A DNA stretch of 24,892 nt from Crocosphaera chwakensis CCY0110 (GTDB lineage Bacteria > Cyanobacteriota > Cyanobacteriia > Cyanobacteriales > Microcystaceae). The notes below the pieces were generated by a model that was given only the letters and a program-made list of their open reading frames with translations, was not told the origin of the DNA and made no database searches. The DNA lies in NCBI RefSeq assembly GCF_000169335.1, contig NZ_AAXW01000063.1, forward strand, positions 1-24,892, given 5' to 3'. Shown here piece after piece: positions 6,940 to 14,638 of this stretch (within the stretch, counting starts at the first letter, position 1; the number at the start of each line of letters is the position of its first letter). A program made the translations under genes and the position numbers.

Positions 6940-9657
6940 TCAAGAAGCAAATTGCTTCGTCAGTTCAAACAGACCTCGAACTTTATCCCCTTGATATTGC
7001 TGCCAAAATTGATGACGTTTAGCGGTTTCAGAAGGATTATTAGCAATTAAAGAAAATAGAGCAGAGCCAGGATAATGACGAACAGGAATCAGTCGTTTAT
7101 CGTCAAATAACCATTGAGAATATCGCTCAAATTTATTAATGCCATACCGTTCAGAAGCGTTTTCAGCAATTAATTCATAGGGGTATTTGAAAACTTGAAC
7201 ATAATTATCAATAGACTGAGGAAAAATTCTCCCCGTCAATTTGATATCCATGTTGTCGAAAATTTTGTCAGCAGCAGCACACTTGCTAATCGAACCCAGA
7301 CCTTGACCGGCAATCATGACCCGAATCCCAGATTTACGACCATTGGCAAAGAAGCGACCCACTTGTATAGCTAAAGGGTCAAAATCAAATAAGATGTTGG
7401 CTTCATCAGCAATAAAGATGCTGTCTCTAAAAGAGAGAGAGCGACGAACTGCACTGTTATAGGCAATAGAGCCTAATAAAGCAGAATCAGTCTCATTATT
7501 GAGTCCTCTCAAACTCAAGATCAAAATTTGAGAATCAGTGCGAAAAGAAGAAACCCGTGACAGGAATTGTCCTAGAGAACTTTCCCTCCAGAAGTTAAAC
7601 CGCAGTTTAATGTAATCTAAGGTTTTGAGGATATCAGAGGTAGTATTAGGCAATCTCAGTCTTTCTAGAGAACAAAAGGGGATAAAGTCGGTAAAAACAG
7701 GCATATTACGCCATTCCATTGAACCAAATCCCTTTTGGAAAGCCATAGCAAACCGTTGTCGAATTTCGATATCCTCATAAAAAGCATTAACGGCTAAACC
7801 TAGAATAGAATGGACAGAATCAGGGTTAATATTGAGTGCCGGATTAGGCTTAAAGCCTAAAACCATATTGGACAGAAGATCAACTAAATCCTTTTTAAAC
7901 GCATCTAATCGCTCTGTTTGTTGTTTGGCAGAAAACCCCCGTAAATCGGGAGGCTCGCACATATTTAACCCTTTATCAAAGTTGCCGATATCGACGTAAG
8001 CACAATGATCTGGGAGATAATCGCATAGAGCATCAAAGCTACCAGTGCCATCAGCGCGAGGAACTTCTAAAACCGTTGAAGCCATCTTATAAGGCAAACT
8101 TTGAACGAGAATGTCCGAGAGCAACATGGTTTTACCCGATTCAGAAGCAGCACAAATTCCTGTACGAATAGGACGCTGATAAAGATCGAAGAAAATAGGC
8201 GTTCCCCCCTCGCTGGCAATAAACTCAAAGCCTTTTTTGGCACGACTACGGTTAAAGACCAACGGTAAAATTCGAGGTAATTCCTCAGTGACATAGGTGC
8301 GATGTCGGTTAAACGGTTTGCCCAGTAAACTCTCCCACATTAGAGTAGGAAAGGTTTCGAGCCAAATGCGATGAGCATATTCTTCTTCTCTGACCATCCA
8401 CCCATCCCGACGAAAATAAGAACGAAAATCAGCACAAGCACGATCTAATCCCCTTTGAGTGGGACGATGGAGAAGAACCACCGTCCCCGTATGAAATGGC
8501 TCTGCTTGTCGGTAAAGTGTAGCTTGAGATTCGACAGCTTCTTCGGCAGCAATAGATGCCCCCACATCAACATTGCCACTCTTAGCTGCCTCTTTAGACG
8601 CATTTTGTGCCTGTTTGGTCACAGAATTCATCTTATCTTTGAGGAGTTTATTATTCCCTCGTCTGATTTGAGTAAAAAATTCAAAATTATAAAGGGACTC
8701 CTTAGATAAGATATCTAGCAAGTAAAACAAAGATGAACCAGGATCATCAGAAGGAACATCAGGTTTATCGGCCAAAACCAAAACCCCTGTATATTCCCCC
8801 TTGTTTTTGATGAAACTGCGTTGCCCATCCGGAACTTCCTCAGCAAGTAATAAAGTCCTGGGATCTAAAGTAGTTGACTTCTCACTCAATTGTTGGGCTT
8901 TAACATCGCAAGTAATGTAAGGCATTGGTCTAGAACGAGGAAATCGATTGAAACGTCGATAATCAGCCTCAATGATTTCGTCTAGGGTCATTGGCGTAAT
9001 ATTTAAACCAATTTGATTAGATAACCAACGTCGCCAACGAGTAAATCCACGCAAGTATCCTTCTAAAATGATTTGTTCAATAGCGCGAGATTTGACCTCT
9101 TCATAAGCCCCCGTTGCTTGATACCAACCTTTTTCTAAAGCAGCTAAACAACGATCTGCCCAGTCCCCCTTACCTGCTTCGACCCCCTGGTTAACGGTAT
9201 AAGTGACGTACACATTGAGAAAGATATTTTTTCTGACTCCAGCTTTAGTTAACTCATGGATGCGTTTGGCGGTTCCCCCCAACAACAAACGCAACTCATC
9301 AGACTCAACTGAATCCATCTGTTGTTTTAGCTCAACTTGTCGTTGCTGGTCATCATTAAAAGAGCCAAAATGTAAGGTTAACGTTTCTCCCATCGGAAGA
9401 TCGTTGAAAGCTTTCAAGCCCTCAAAAATAGTAAATAGTTCATCTTCCGAAAGAATGGGACTGATACCCAAACAGTGAAACCCAAAAGTGAGTCGATAAT
9501 TTTCCGAACTGTGCTTTTTCAAAAAAGTAGCACCTGACTCTTGCAACCCATCAAAATACTGAAGATAAGTAAGCAAATGAAAATTATCTTCAAAGGGTTT
9601 TAATTTAACCTTTTTGCCATCGGGAGCGACGACTTTTTTGACTCCGACTTTGACCAT
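6940..9657 (-). CDS. VirB4/TraC-type conjugation ATPase
   Basis: This 905-residue ATPase powers pilus assembly and substrate export at the cytoplasmic face of the T4SS. The N-terminal VirB4/TraC domain covers roughly 1-470. The RecA-like domain carries a Walker A AASESGKT at 503-510, a Walker B IFIADEAN at 747-754 and a following IAGQG (782-786) in the position of the motif that reads out nucleotide state. The Walker A begins with Ala rather than Gly, which the consensus allows. The ORF overlaps the upstream VirB3-like gene by 53 bases, and I see no clear Shine-Dalgarno before the chosen ATG. A later start is possible but would remove N-terminal residues. The family call is secure. Confidence 0.9.
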   Translation of the reverse strand: MVKVGVKKVVAPDGKKVKLKPFEDNFHLLTYLQYFDGLQESGATFLKKHSSENYRLTFGFHCLGISPILSEDELFTIFEGLKAFNDLPMGETLTLHFGSFNDDQQRQVELKQQMDSVESDELRLLLGGTAKRIHELTKAGVRKNIFLNVYVTYTVNQGVEAGKGDWADRCLAALEKGWYQATGAYEEVKSRAIEQIILEGYLRGFTRWRRWLSNQIGLNITPMTLDEIIEADYRRFNRFPRSRPMPYITCDVKAQQLSEKSTTLDPRTLLLAEEVPDGQRSFIKNKGEYTGVLVLADKPDVPSDDPGSSLFYLLDILSKESLYNFEFFTQIRRGNNKLLKDKMNSVTKQAQNASKEAAKSGNVDVGASIAAEEAVESQATLYRQAEPFHTGTVVLLHRPTQRGLDRACADFRSYFRRDGWMVREEEYAHRIWLETFPTLMWESLLGKPFNRHRTYVTEELPRILPLVFNRSRAKKGFEFIASEGGTPIFFDLYQRPIRTGICAASESGKTMLLSDILVQSLPYKMASTVLEVPRADGTGSFDALCDYLPDHCAYVDIGNFDKGLNMCEPPDLRGFSAKQQTERLDAFKKDLVDLLSNMVLGFKPNPALNINPDSVHSILGLAVNAFYEDIEIRQRFAMAFQKGFGSMEWRNMPVFTDFIPFCSLERLRLPNTTSDILKTLDYIKLRFNFWRESSLGQFLSRVSSFRTDSQILILSLRGLNNETDSALLGSIAYNSAVRRSLSFRDSIFIADEANILFDFDPLAIQVGRFFANGRKSGIRVMIAGQGLGSISKCAAADKIFDNMDIKLTGRIFPQSIDNYVQVFKYPYELIAENASERYGINKFERYSQWLFDDKRLIPVRHYPGSALFSLIANNPSETAKRHQFWQQYQGDKVRGLFELTKQFAS

Positions 9658-9928
9658 GATTCAACACAGATTTATATTCAACAATTGCTCTAACCCAATG
9701 AGGAGAAGATACTAATCTTCCAAAGAAATAGTGCATTCCTTTCCAAGTTAAGACCCACCAAGTTCCGATCCCCCAACCAGAAATAGTGATTACCCAAACC
9801 CAAGAAAATCCAAAAACTTTTCTAACAAAAAAGTAGCTGACTGCACTAATAATTATCCAGGGAAAAATTTGGTCGCCAGGGAGAAAAAATATCCGAGGCG
9901 TTTTATCCAAATTCCGATAAGTTGCCAT
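9605..9928 (-). CDS. VirB3/TraL-like small membrane protein
   Basis: The 107-residue protein starts MATYRNLDKTPRIFFLPGDQ, has two close hydrophobic segments (about 21-38 and 43-62), and ends in a very basic tail (QSRSQKSRRSRWQKG). VirB3/TraL proteins are small, two-helix inner-membrane partners encoded directly before VirB4, and size, topology and position fit. Its ATG shares one base with the stop of the pilin-like gene (TAATG). Its basic tail is encoded in the 53 bases that also encode the VirB4 N-terminus in another frame. Confidence 0.68.
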   Translation of the reverse strand: MATYRNLDKTPRIFFLPGDQIFPWIIISAVSYFFVRKVFGFSWVWVITISGWGIGTWWVLTWKGMHYFFGRLVSSPHWVRAIVEYKSVLNHGQSRSQKSRRSRWQKG

Positions 9929-10572
9929 TAAACTAATCCAATAGCAAAATCACCACCAATAACAGCAGCAGCAACAATTAAAGGCGTTTTAGCTACTTGT
10001 TTCCAATCTTCTTCTTCTCTGGCCGCTCCAATTACTTTAGCCACTTGCCAAGCAATAAACATAATAAATAAAATTTGCAGAACCCCAAATCCAAACCGAA
10101 TAATTGGGTTAATTGTAGTTGCTTGAGGACTACCAGAAAAAATGTTAGTTGCTTTATTTTGAATGTTGGTAAAGAAAAAACCAGCAGCCGAACCAGCTGG
10201 ACCGGTACCACCACCACCACCAGGGACTGCTTGAGCCATTACTGGAAGCGAATAACTATCAAAAAGAAAAATAGCGGTTCCTACTAACCAAGCAATAGGA
10301 GCTAAACCATATTTTGATAGCCAATTTTGCAGTCGATTTAATTGACGGTGGGGAGTTTCTTGCCAATATAAAAAAGTGCAAAGTGCAATGAGTGCCATCC
10401 ACGTTGAATAAACAAATAACGCGACTAACTCTAAATTTCCTTTGGTAACAAAAGTCTGCCACAAGTGTAAAAACATTGAACCTGAACTGATTGCAAGTAA
10501 GCCAGAAAATGAGAGCTTATCAAGTAATCTGTTCCATAAAGAAGGCTGTTGTCGCGTTAAAGTCATTGTCAT
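9928..10572 (-). CDS. VirB2/TrbC-like pilin precursor with a long leader
   Basis: The C-terminal 99 residues look like a VirB2/TrbC pilin. A likely signal-peptidase site, PVMAQA followed by VPGGGGG (after residue 115), is followed by two hydrophobic helices (about 157-180 and 197-212) joined by a charged loop (REEEDWKQVAK), ending IGGDFAIGLV. The leader is unusual: 115 residues with its own hydrophobic segments (about 22-36, 49-70, 91-110), far longer than a normal pilin signal peptide. The gene is first in the transfer operon, with GAGGAAAAAAGC before the ATG at 10572. A second ATG lies two codons later. Pilin identity is likely; the extra membrane part has no assigned role. Confidence 0.65.
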   Translation of the reverse strand: MTMTLTRQQPSLWNRLLDKLSFSGLLAISSGSMFLHLWQTFVTKGNLELVALFVYSTWMALIALCTFLYWQETPHRQLNRLQNWLSKYGLAPIAWLVGTAIFLFDSYSLPVMAQAVPGGGGGTGPAGSAAGFFFTNIQNKATNIFSGSPQATTINPIIRFGFGVLQILFIMFIAWQVAKVIGAAREEEDWKQVAKTPLIVAAAVIGGDFAIGLV

Positions 10573-10745
10573 GCTTTTTTCCTCACACGAATATTAACTC
10601 TATAAATATCGTGTTTTTCAATGCCTGTCACCCAACCTCAGTCACTTCTTTTGTAAAGAAATGTAAATAAAAAGGTTTCTTTAGATTTTCTTAAGAATTC
10701 AGTGAATGAGTTCATGTAAATTTGATATAAAATCTGAGAAAAATA
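10573..10745. promoter_or_regulatory. Divergent promoter region with near-perfect inverted repeat
   Basis: These 173 bases separate the transfer operon (minus) from the lipoprotein gene (plus) and must hold both promoters. On the plus strand a TATAAA at 10726-10731 could be a -10 box 14 bases before the first ATG. Near the transfer operon, ACACGAATATT (10585-10595) and AATATCGTGT (10605-10614) form an inverted repeat with one extra base in one arm. It lies just upstream of the ribosome-binding site of the first transfer gene, where a repressor could act. No transcript start is known. Confidence 0.4.
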
Positions 10746-11276
10746 ATGAGAAAAATAATGAATAAACTATTAAAGTTATTGATGGTAGTAGGTTTATTAG
10801 GAGGATGCACTTCTATCACAGCTAATGAAAATTCTCCTCAACCAGTCGAAACGGAGGAAACATCTTCTATCCCTCCAATGTCTTCTTTTAGTTTTGAACT
10901 TTGCAACGTTTATTTTGTTCTTGGCGAATGTCAGACATTTCCTGAACAAAAACACTGGGGAGAAGTTAAAGAGATTAAAGTTGTTAATGTCTCTGAAATA
11001 AAGCAATTACAACAAAAAAATTCTATTCAAATTTATGTTAAATCTCAAGGATGCTATGGTCCTTATAATTCACCTCAACAAGAAGCTTGGTATCCTATTA
11101 GTCAAGTCGGTTTACCCAGAGAAGGGAAAGAAGTACAAGCCAAACTTGTCAATAATAGTGTAATGGAACCTAAATTTAGAGAGGCTTTTATTGAAATTGA
11201 CCAAATGGATGGAATGATCGGTGGTGGAAGCATTTTCAGTCCAGAAGATTGTAATCCTATTAAAATTGATGATTAA
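10746..11276 (+). CDS. Putative lipoprotein, function unknown
   Basis: The 176-residue product has a short basic N-terminus, a hydrophobic stretch and a lipobox LGGC with Cys21, so it is predicted to be lipidated. The mature part is soluble, with four further Cys (about residues 53, 61, 103 and 169) that could form two disulfides. A second in-frame ATG at 10758 gives a shorter signal peptide, and both ATGs follow a duplicated GAGAAAAATAAT, so the start is uncertain. It is divergent from the transfer operon and stands alone before a terminator. Lipoproteins in this setting are sometimes entry-exclusion or VirB7-like factors. I see no sequence proof of either. Confidence 0.7.
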   Translation: MRKIMNKLLKLLMVVGLLGGCTSITANENSPQPVETEETSSIPPMSSFSFELCNVYFVLGECQTFPEQKHWGEVKEIKVVNVSEIKQLQQKNSIQIYVKSQGCYGPYNSPQQEAWYPISQVGLPREGKEVQAKLVNNSVMEPKFREAFIEIDQMDGMIGGGSIFSPEDCNPIKIDD

Positions 11277-11327
11277 CATAAAAGATTTCAATAATGTACA
11301 TTGTTAATTGATAAATATTATATTAAT

Positions 11328-11370
11328 AAAAAACCTCTCGTTACATTGAATTTAACGGGAGGTTTTTTGT
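11328..11370. terminator. Bidirectional hairpin terminator between convergent genes
   Basis: AACCTCTCGTTA and TAACGGGAGGTT pair around an 8-base loop (one G-U pair). A T-run follows on the plus strand and an A-run precedes it, which becomes a T-run on the minus strand. It lies between the lipoprotein gene and the convergent relaxase gene, so it can serve both. Confidence 0.85.
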
Positions 11371-11384
11371 TGTGTTGCTCTAAA

Positions 11385-12263
11385 TTATCTGCGACGAGAA
11401 CGACTTATTCTTTTTTGAGTTGAATTGACTATAACTGTTGATTGTTCAATTGATTCATCAATAAAATCTATTATTGAAGATTGTTGCTCATTCAACAACA
11501 ATTTGACATCTCTTGATAAAGCTAGTTCTTCTAACGCCGATTGTTGTTCTGAACCATAACATAAATTTCGTCTTTCAACTAATCCTGGCCAAGTATAAGT
11601 TTTTCCTAATTGTGTCCCTGTTAATCTTTTGTTGTCATGATGATAACTAATCCCCCTAATTTTATTATTTTTAGTCTTATGAAAAGAAACCCTAATATCA
11701 TAAGCTTTCAAAGACCGTAATAGTTCTAGTAAAGACAAATTAGGTTGTTGGCACAGTTCATTAACAGTTGATTTAATGTAGTTAATTAATGGTAATTCCT
11801 CAACAGAAGGAATGGATTCTGTATATTTAAACTTAGGAGTAGACAGTTTAAATTGTTTCTCCAATTGTCTGACTGCTTGTTTATTTCGATAATAATCAAA
11901 ACTATCCGAGACACAAGAACCATTAGCTCTAACCCTTCCAGCAATAATATGTATGTGATCATGAGGGCGATCTCTATGACGCACTAATACATAAGGATTT
12001 TGAGTGAACCCCATTAATTTTAAGTATTTTTGAGCAATTTGACACCAAGTCTCTTCATCAAGAGACTGTGGATTAGAGAGAATACCGTGAAACAAAGGAT
12101 TTTTTACTCGATCATTAATTTGAGTATAAAAATGAAACTCACGGGTCAAAGAACTCGGTTCAGTTGAGGTAACTGTCCCACCTATAATTTTGGCCTCTTC
12201 TTTTCTTAAAACATAGTTGAGGCAACGATTAAAGTCACTTCCTTTAAAATTTTTGCCAATCAT
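11385..12263 (-). CDS. MOBP-type relaxase (mobilisation nuclease)
   Basis: The 292-residue protein should nick plasmid DNA at oriT and stay bound to the 5' end by a tyrosine. Tyr17 in NRCLNYVLRKE is the candidate nucleophile. FHGILS (58-63) fits the second motif. H96-x-D98-x-P-H101-x-H103-x-H105 in RHRDRPHDHIHIIAG is the metal-binding three-histidine motif of this family. The protein is short for a relaxase and has no helicase or primase domain, only a basic Ser/Arg C-terminus. Its ATG overlaps the stop of the upstream partner gene as ATGA. Family membership is firm; MOBP rather than MOBV or MOBQ is inferred from the histidine spacing and N-terminal Tyr. Confidence 0.86.
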   Translation of the reverse strand: MIGKNFKGSDFNRCLNYVLRKEEAKIIGGTVTSTEPSSLTREFHFYTQINDRVKNPLFHGILSNPQSLDEETWCQIAQKYLKLMGFTQNPYVLVRHRDRPHDHIHIIAGRVRANGSCVSDSFDYYRNKQAVRQLEKQFKLSTPKFKYTESIPSVEELPLINYIKSTVNELCQQPNLSLLELLRSLKAYDIRVSFHKTKNNKIRGISYHHDNKRLTGTQLGKTYTWPGLVERRNLCYGSEQQSALEELALSRDVKLLLNEQQSSIIDFIDESIEQSTVIVNSTQKRISRSRRR

Positions 12264-12577
12264 GCTCTGTTTTTTTTAATCTCGGCTATGGTTTCCTTGA
12301 GTTGCTGAACATCAGTTTGAAGTTCGACAACAATGGGAGGATTAACAGGAGAATTAAGTTCATTCAAATTATTAGAAATTATTGATAAATTATTGCGAAT
12401 TTCACTAAGAATCGTCCGAACTTCTGGCTCACTGATTAAAGAATGTTTCTGAATTAGTATTTGTCGAATCATGGCAGAAACACTTAAACCTAAATGAGTC
12501 GCTAATTCCTGTATTTTTTGTTTTTCAGAGGCGGAAACTCTGATCTCACATTTCTCTCTTCTTTTGCTGAATTCCAT
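12260..12577 (-). CDS. MobC-like ribbon-helix-helix relaxosome accessory protein
   Basis: The 105-residue protein has an N-terminal ribbon-helix-helix pattern (CEIRVSASEKQKIQELATHLGL, then SVSAMIRQILI at about 32-42) and a coiled helical tail (about 55-102). MobC/NikA-type proteins of this shape bind next to oriT and help the relaxase open the nic site; they often repress their own operon. It is directly upstream of and overlaps the relaxase gene, and the candidate oriT lies just 5' of it. Confidence 0.78.
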   Translation of the reverse strand: MEFSKRREKCEIRVSASEKQKIQELATHLGLSVSAMIRQILIQKHSLISEPEVRTILSEIRNNLSIISNNLNELNSPVNPPIVVELQTDVQQLKETIAEIKKNRA

Positions 12578-12604
12578 TTGACCACCACCTAATTATTTGA
12601 AAAA

Positions 12605-12660
12605 CTTTGATTAAAACCGTTTACCATTAACGGTTAGAGTTGTCCGATAAAACCAAAAAA
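12605..12660. other. Candidate oriT inverted repeat
   Basis: AACCGTT (12615-12621) and AACGGTT (12629-12635) form a perfect 7-base inverted repeat with a 7-base spacer, 38 bases upstream of the MobC-like ATG. TTGTCCGATAAAACC follows beside it. Many MOBP plasmids have such a repeat next to nic, upstream of the accessory gene. The nic position cannot be named from sequence alone; the repeat could instead be an operator for the ribbon-helix-helix protein. Confidence 0.45.
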
Positions 12661-13180
12661 AATTATTTAGACAATTCTATTAATCAAGATTATGGGGGGA
12701 ATTTCTCGCTCAACTAAGAATTATCTAACAACTTTTTCAATGGGGATTATTTCTCTAACTTGTACATTGTTGATCAAATGGGGGGATACAACATCAGTTC
12801 TGTACAAATTTCTCGTTATTCTAGCAAATATTTTCTCATCAAGCAAGACTTTGATTACTGAGTTTATAACGGTTCCAAGTAGGCGATCGCTTCACTGATT
12901 TTTCCCCCTTTGAAAGAGATTCCCCGATCACAAGACGATACTAGGGATTTACTGTCTACCATCTAAAGGCGATCGCAAATGGCATGAATATTTCACCAAA
13001 GTCCTATCTGAGTGTTTCCCAGAAAGTGATCACCTTCAACATGATTTGAACTTAACTTTAATCTTTGGTCATGGAGTTCAACAAATCGGATCAGTCGTCC
13101 GCATAATAAGTAGCAGTGTGAAGCCGAAGGTTTCTCAAACAGCATTAACCTTACCTTAACCAGCCTTAAGAAAATATAAA
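12661..13180. other. Long stretch without a convincing intact gene
   Basis: A 68-codon plus-strand frame at 12692-12898 starts at an ATG without a ribosome-binding site and resembles no known protein, so I do not call it a gene. A second open stretch (12914-13159, plus) is listed separately. Two HIP1 octamers fall here. I see no rRNA, tRNA or terminator. Confidence 0.6.
12914..13159 (+). pseudogene. Possible decayed coding fragment, no start codon
   Basis: The frame from 12914 is open for 81 codons and has no ATG. Its middle reads like real protein (GIYCLPSKGDRKWHEYF, then ECFPESDHLQHDLNLTLIFG), with balanced composition unlike the low-complexity frames around it. It ends at TAA 13157-13159. 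There is no ribosome-binding site, and the preceding sequence is in another frame. It may be the remnant of an accessory gene or transposase cut by rearrangement; I cannot name the family. Confidence 0.25.
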
Positions 13181-13510
13181 GAGGAAAATAGTAAAAATAG
13201 GAGAATTTGAGGGTATCAAGAAAACCCATAATACAAAAATTGTCATGACAAAACCTATAGCTTGCGGTCGGTAAAAAGGGGATAAAAGTAGTATAAATGA
13301 AAGACGAAAAAAGGGGGGGAGAAAAGGGGTTTTTTGGGGAAAATGGACATGATATAAACAAAATGTCTAATGAAAAAAATAGAAAAAAACCGAAAAAAGT
13401 GGGTAAAAAAAGACAGAAATAGGACAAGAAACCGATGAATGTCCTAAAAGTGTCCAGATTTTAGCCCTCTGAAAAACCCTAAAAAATCAAGGAAAAAAAG
13501 GAGAAAAAAA
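13181..13510 (+). promoter_or_regulatory. Purine-rich leader of the actin-like operon, possible centromere-like site
   Basis: The plus strand here is strongly biased to A and G, with many A-runs and G-runs. A G-quadruplex motif lies at 13313-13339. GGACA/TGTCC boxes recur: TGGACA 13344-13349, AGGACA 13421-13426, TGTCCT 13440-13445 and TGTCCA 13451-13456; the middle two form an inverted repeat. Actin-type partition operons usually carry their centromere and operator upstream of the ATPase gene, so this is the best candidate for one. The function is inference. Confidence 0.4.
13313..13339 (+). other. G-quadruplex-forming motif
   Basis: Runs of 7, 4 and 4 G residues are separated by an A/G-rich and a T6 spacer, and the run of 7 can supply two G-tracts. 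This satisfies the usual G3+N1-7 pattern on the plus strand, about 170 bases before the actin-like gene. Confidence 0.5.
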
Positions 13511-14611
13511 GTGCCAGAAAAAATTTTAAATGTATCAATCGATCTAGGAGGCTCAAAAACGAAAGTGATCGGAGGAACAAGTTTTAAAAAAAGACTCGTG
13601 TTGACAATGGAACCATCATTAGCCGAAGTGCCTTTGAGCATTTTGAATAATGTAATGGGATTAGAGAATGCGAACCTAGAAGATAAAGTGTGGATTGAAG
13701 TAGAAGACAAAATTTATGCAGTGGGATATTTAGCCAAAGTGTTAACAGTAAGTAACCCACAACTAACGGCTTTGAAATCCATCACCGCTATTCCCAAGAT
13801 TCTCGGAGTCATCTGGGTTTTAAAAGAGAAATTAAAATTGTCAAATGAAGTAAAGGTTAATTTGAGTTGTCTTCTACCACCAGGAGAAATTAAGGATAGA
13901 GAGAAATTAAAAGTTGAACTCAAACAGGTATTTAGTGAAGGAATTAATACGCCAACGGGAAAATTAATGCCAAAACTAAATTATTTCAATTGTTTAGCAG
14001 AAGGGTCGGGAATTTATATGTTGCACCGAGCTAAAAAAGGGAAAAAATTGGTCAATGCTTCTGTAGTAGGGGTAGTGATGCTAGGATATCGTAATGCTTC
14101 AGTAATGGTATTTAGAAGAGGAATCATTAATGAGTATCAAACCAATGAACTAGGATTTGCTTATTTAATGAAAAGTATGGTCAAACAATTAAGTGGACAA
14201 ACCATAGAAAGGTTAACGCCACCTATTGTTAGATATCGGGAAACGGGGTCAGAAGTGCCGTTGCATTCACTGTTATTAAGTGATAATAAATCAGTAGAAT
14301 TAGAAGAAATTAAGAAAGCTTCACAAGTTAGTCAAGAAGGCTATGAATATGAATTATCTAACTGGTTAAATGAAGTCTTACCCTCAGATTTAGAAGAGGT
14401 AATATTAGCAGGAGGAACCAGTGATGATCCCATAATTAAAGCTAAATTATTAGACTATTTTTCTGATAAAAAGGTGTATCTTCATGCACAGGTAGAATTA
14501 CCTTCTGATGTACAAGCTTTGGGATTAGGAAATCGCTTTGGAGATGTGTGGTGTCTTTGGGATTTTCTGAATTTTCAATTAAATCAGCGAAAAAAACGAA
14601 AAATTGCTTAA
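13511..14611 (+). CDS. Actin-like ATPase of the ParM/StbA type
   Basis: This 366-residue protein should form ATP-dependent filaments that separate plasmid copies. The phosphate-1 motif IDLGGSKTK is at 10-18, a phosphate-2-like segment VVMLGYRNASVMVF at 188-201, and the adenosine motif EEVILAGGTSDD at 295-306, in the order found in actin-like plasmid proteins. The start is GTG at 13511, preceded by AAGGAGAAAAAAA, which decides the start; no in-frame ATG lies near. It heads a plus-strand operon with a small acidic protein and a ParA-type ATPase. The actin-like fold is well supported; the segregation role is inferred from the family and context. Confidence 0.82.
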   Translation: MPEKILNVSIDLGGSKTKVIGGTSFKKRLVLTMEPSLAEVPLSILNNVMGLENANLEDKVWIEVEDKIYAVGYLAKVLTVSNPQLTALKSITAIPKILGVIWVLKEKLKLSNEVKVNLSCLLPPGEIKDREKLKVELKQVFSEGINTPTGKLMPKLNYFNCLAEGSGIYMLHRAKKGKKLVNASVVGVVMLGYRNASVMVFRRGIINEYQTNELGFAYLMKSMVKQLSGQTIERLTPPIVRYRETGSEVPLHSLLLSDNKSVELEEIKKASQVSQEGYEYELSNWLNEVLPSDLEEVILAGGTSDDPIIKAKLLDYFSDKKVYLHAQVELPSDVQALGLGNRFGDVWCLWDFLNFQLNQRKKRKIA

Positions 14612-14638
14612 ATCTAAGAAAATGAAAGGAGAAAAAAC

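Noticed and set aside
8067..9478. Several ORFs of 75-91 codons within the VirB4 gene
   Set aside because: They are out-of-frame shadows of a gene with clear Walker motifs.
12692..12898. 68-codon plus-strand ORF beside the oriT candidate
   Set aside because: No ribosome-binding site, composition typical of a chance AT-rich frame, and no resemblance to a known family.
12993..13427. 144-codon minus-strand ORF rich in Phe and Ser
   Set aside because: It is the complement of the polypurine tract, which reads as low-complexity Phe/Leu/Ser on this strand; no start signal.
13181..13510. CRISPR array or iteron array
   Set aside because: The repeated boxes are short, irregularly spaced and in both orientations; there are no direct repeats of constant length.
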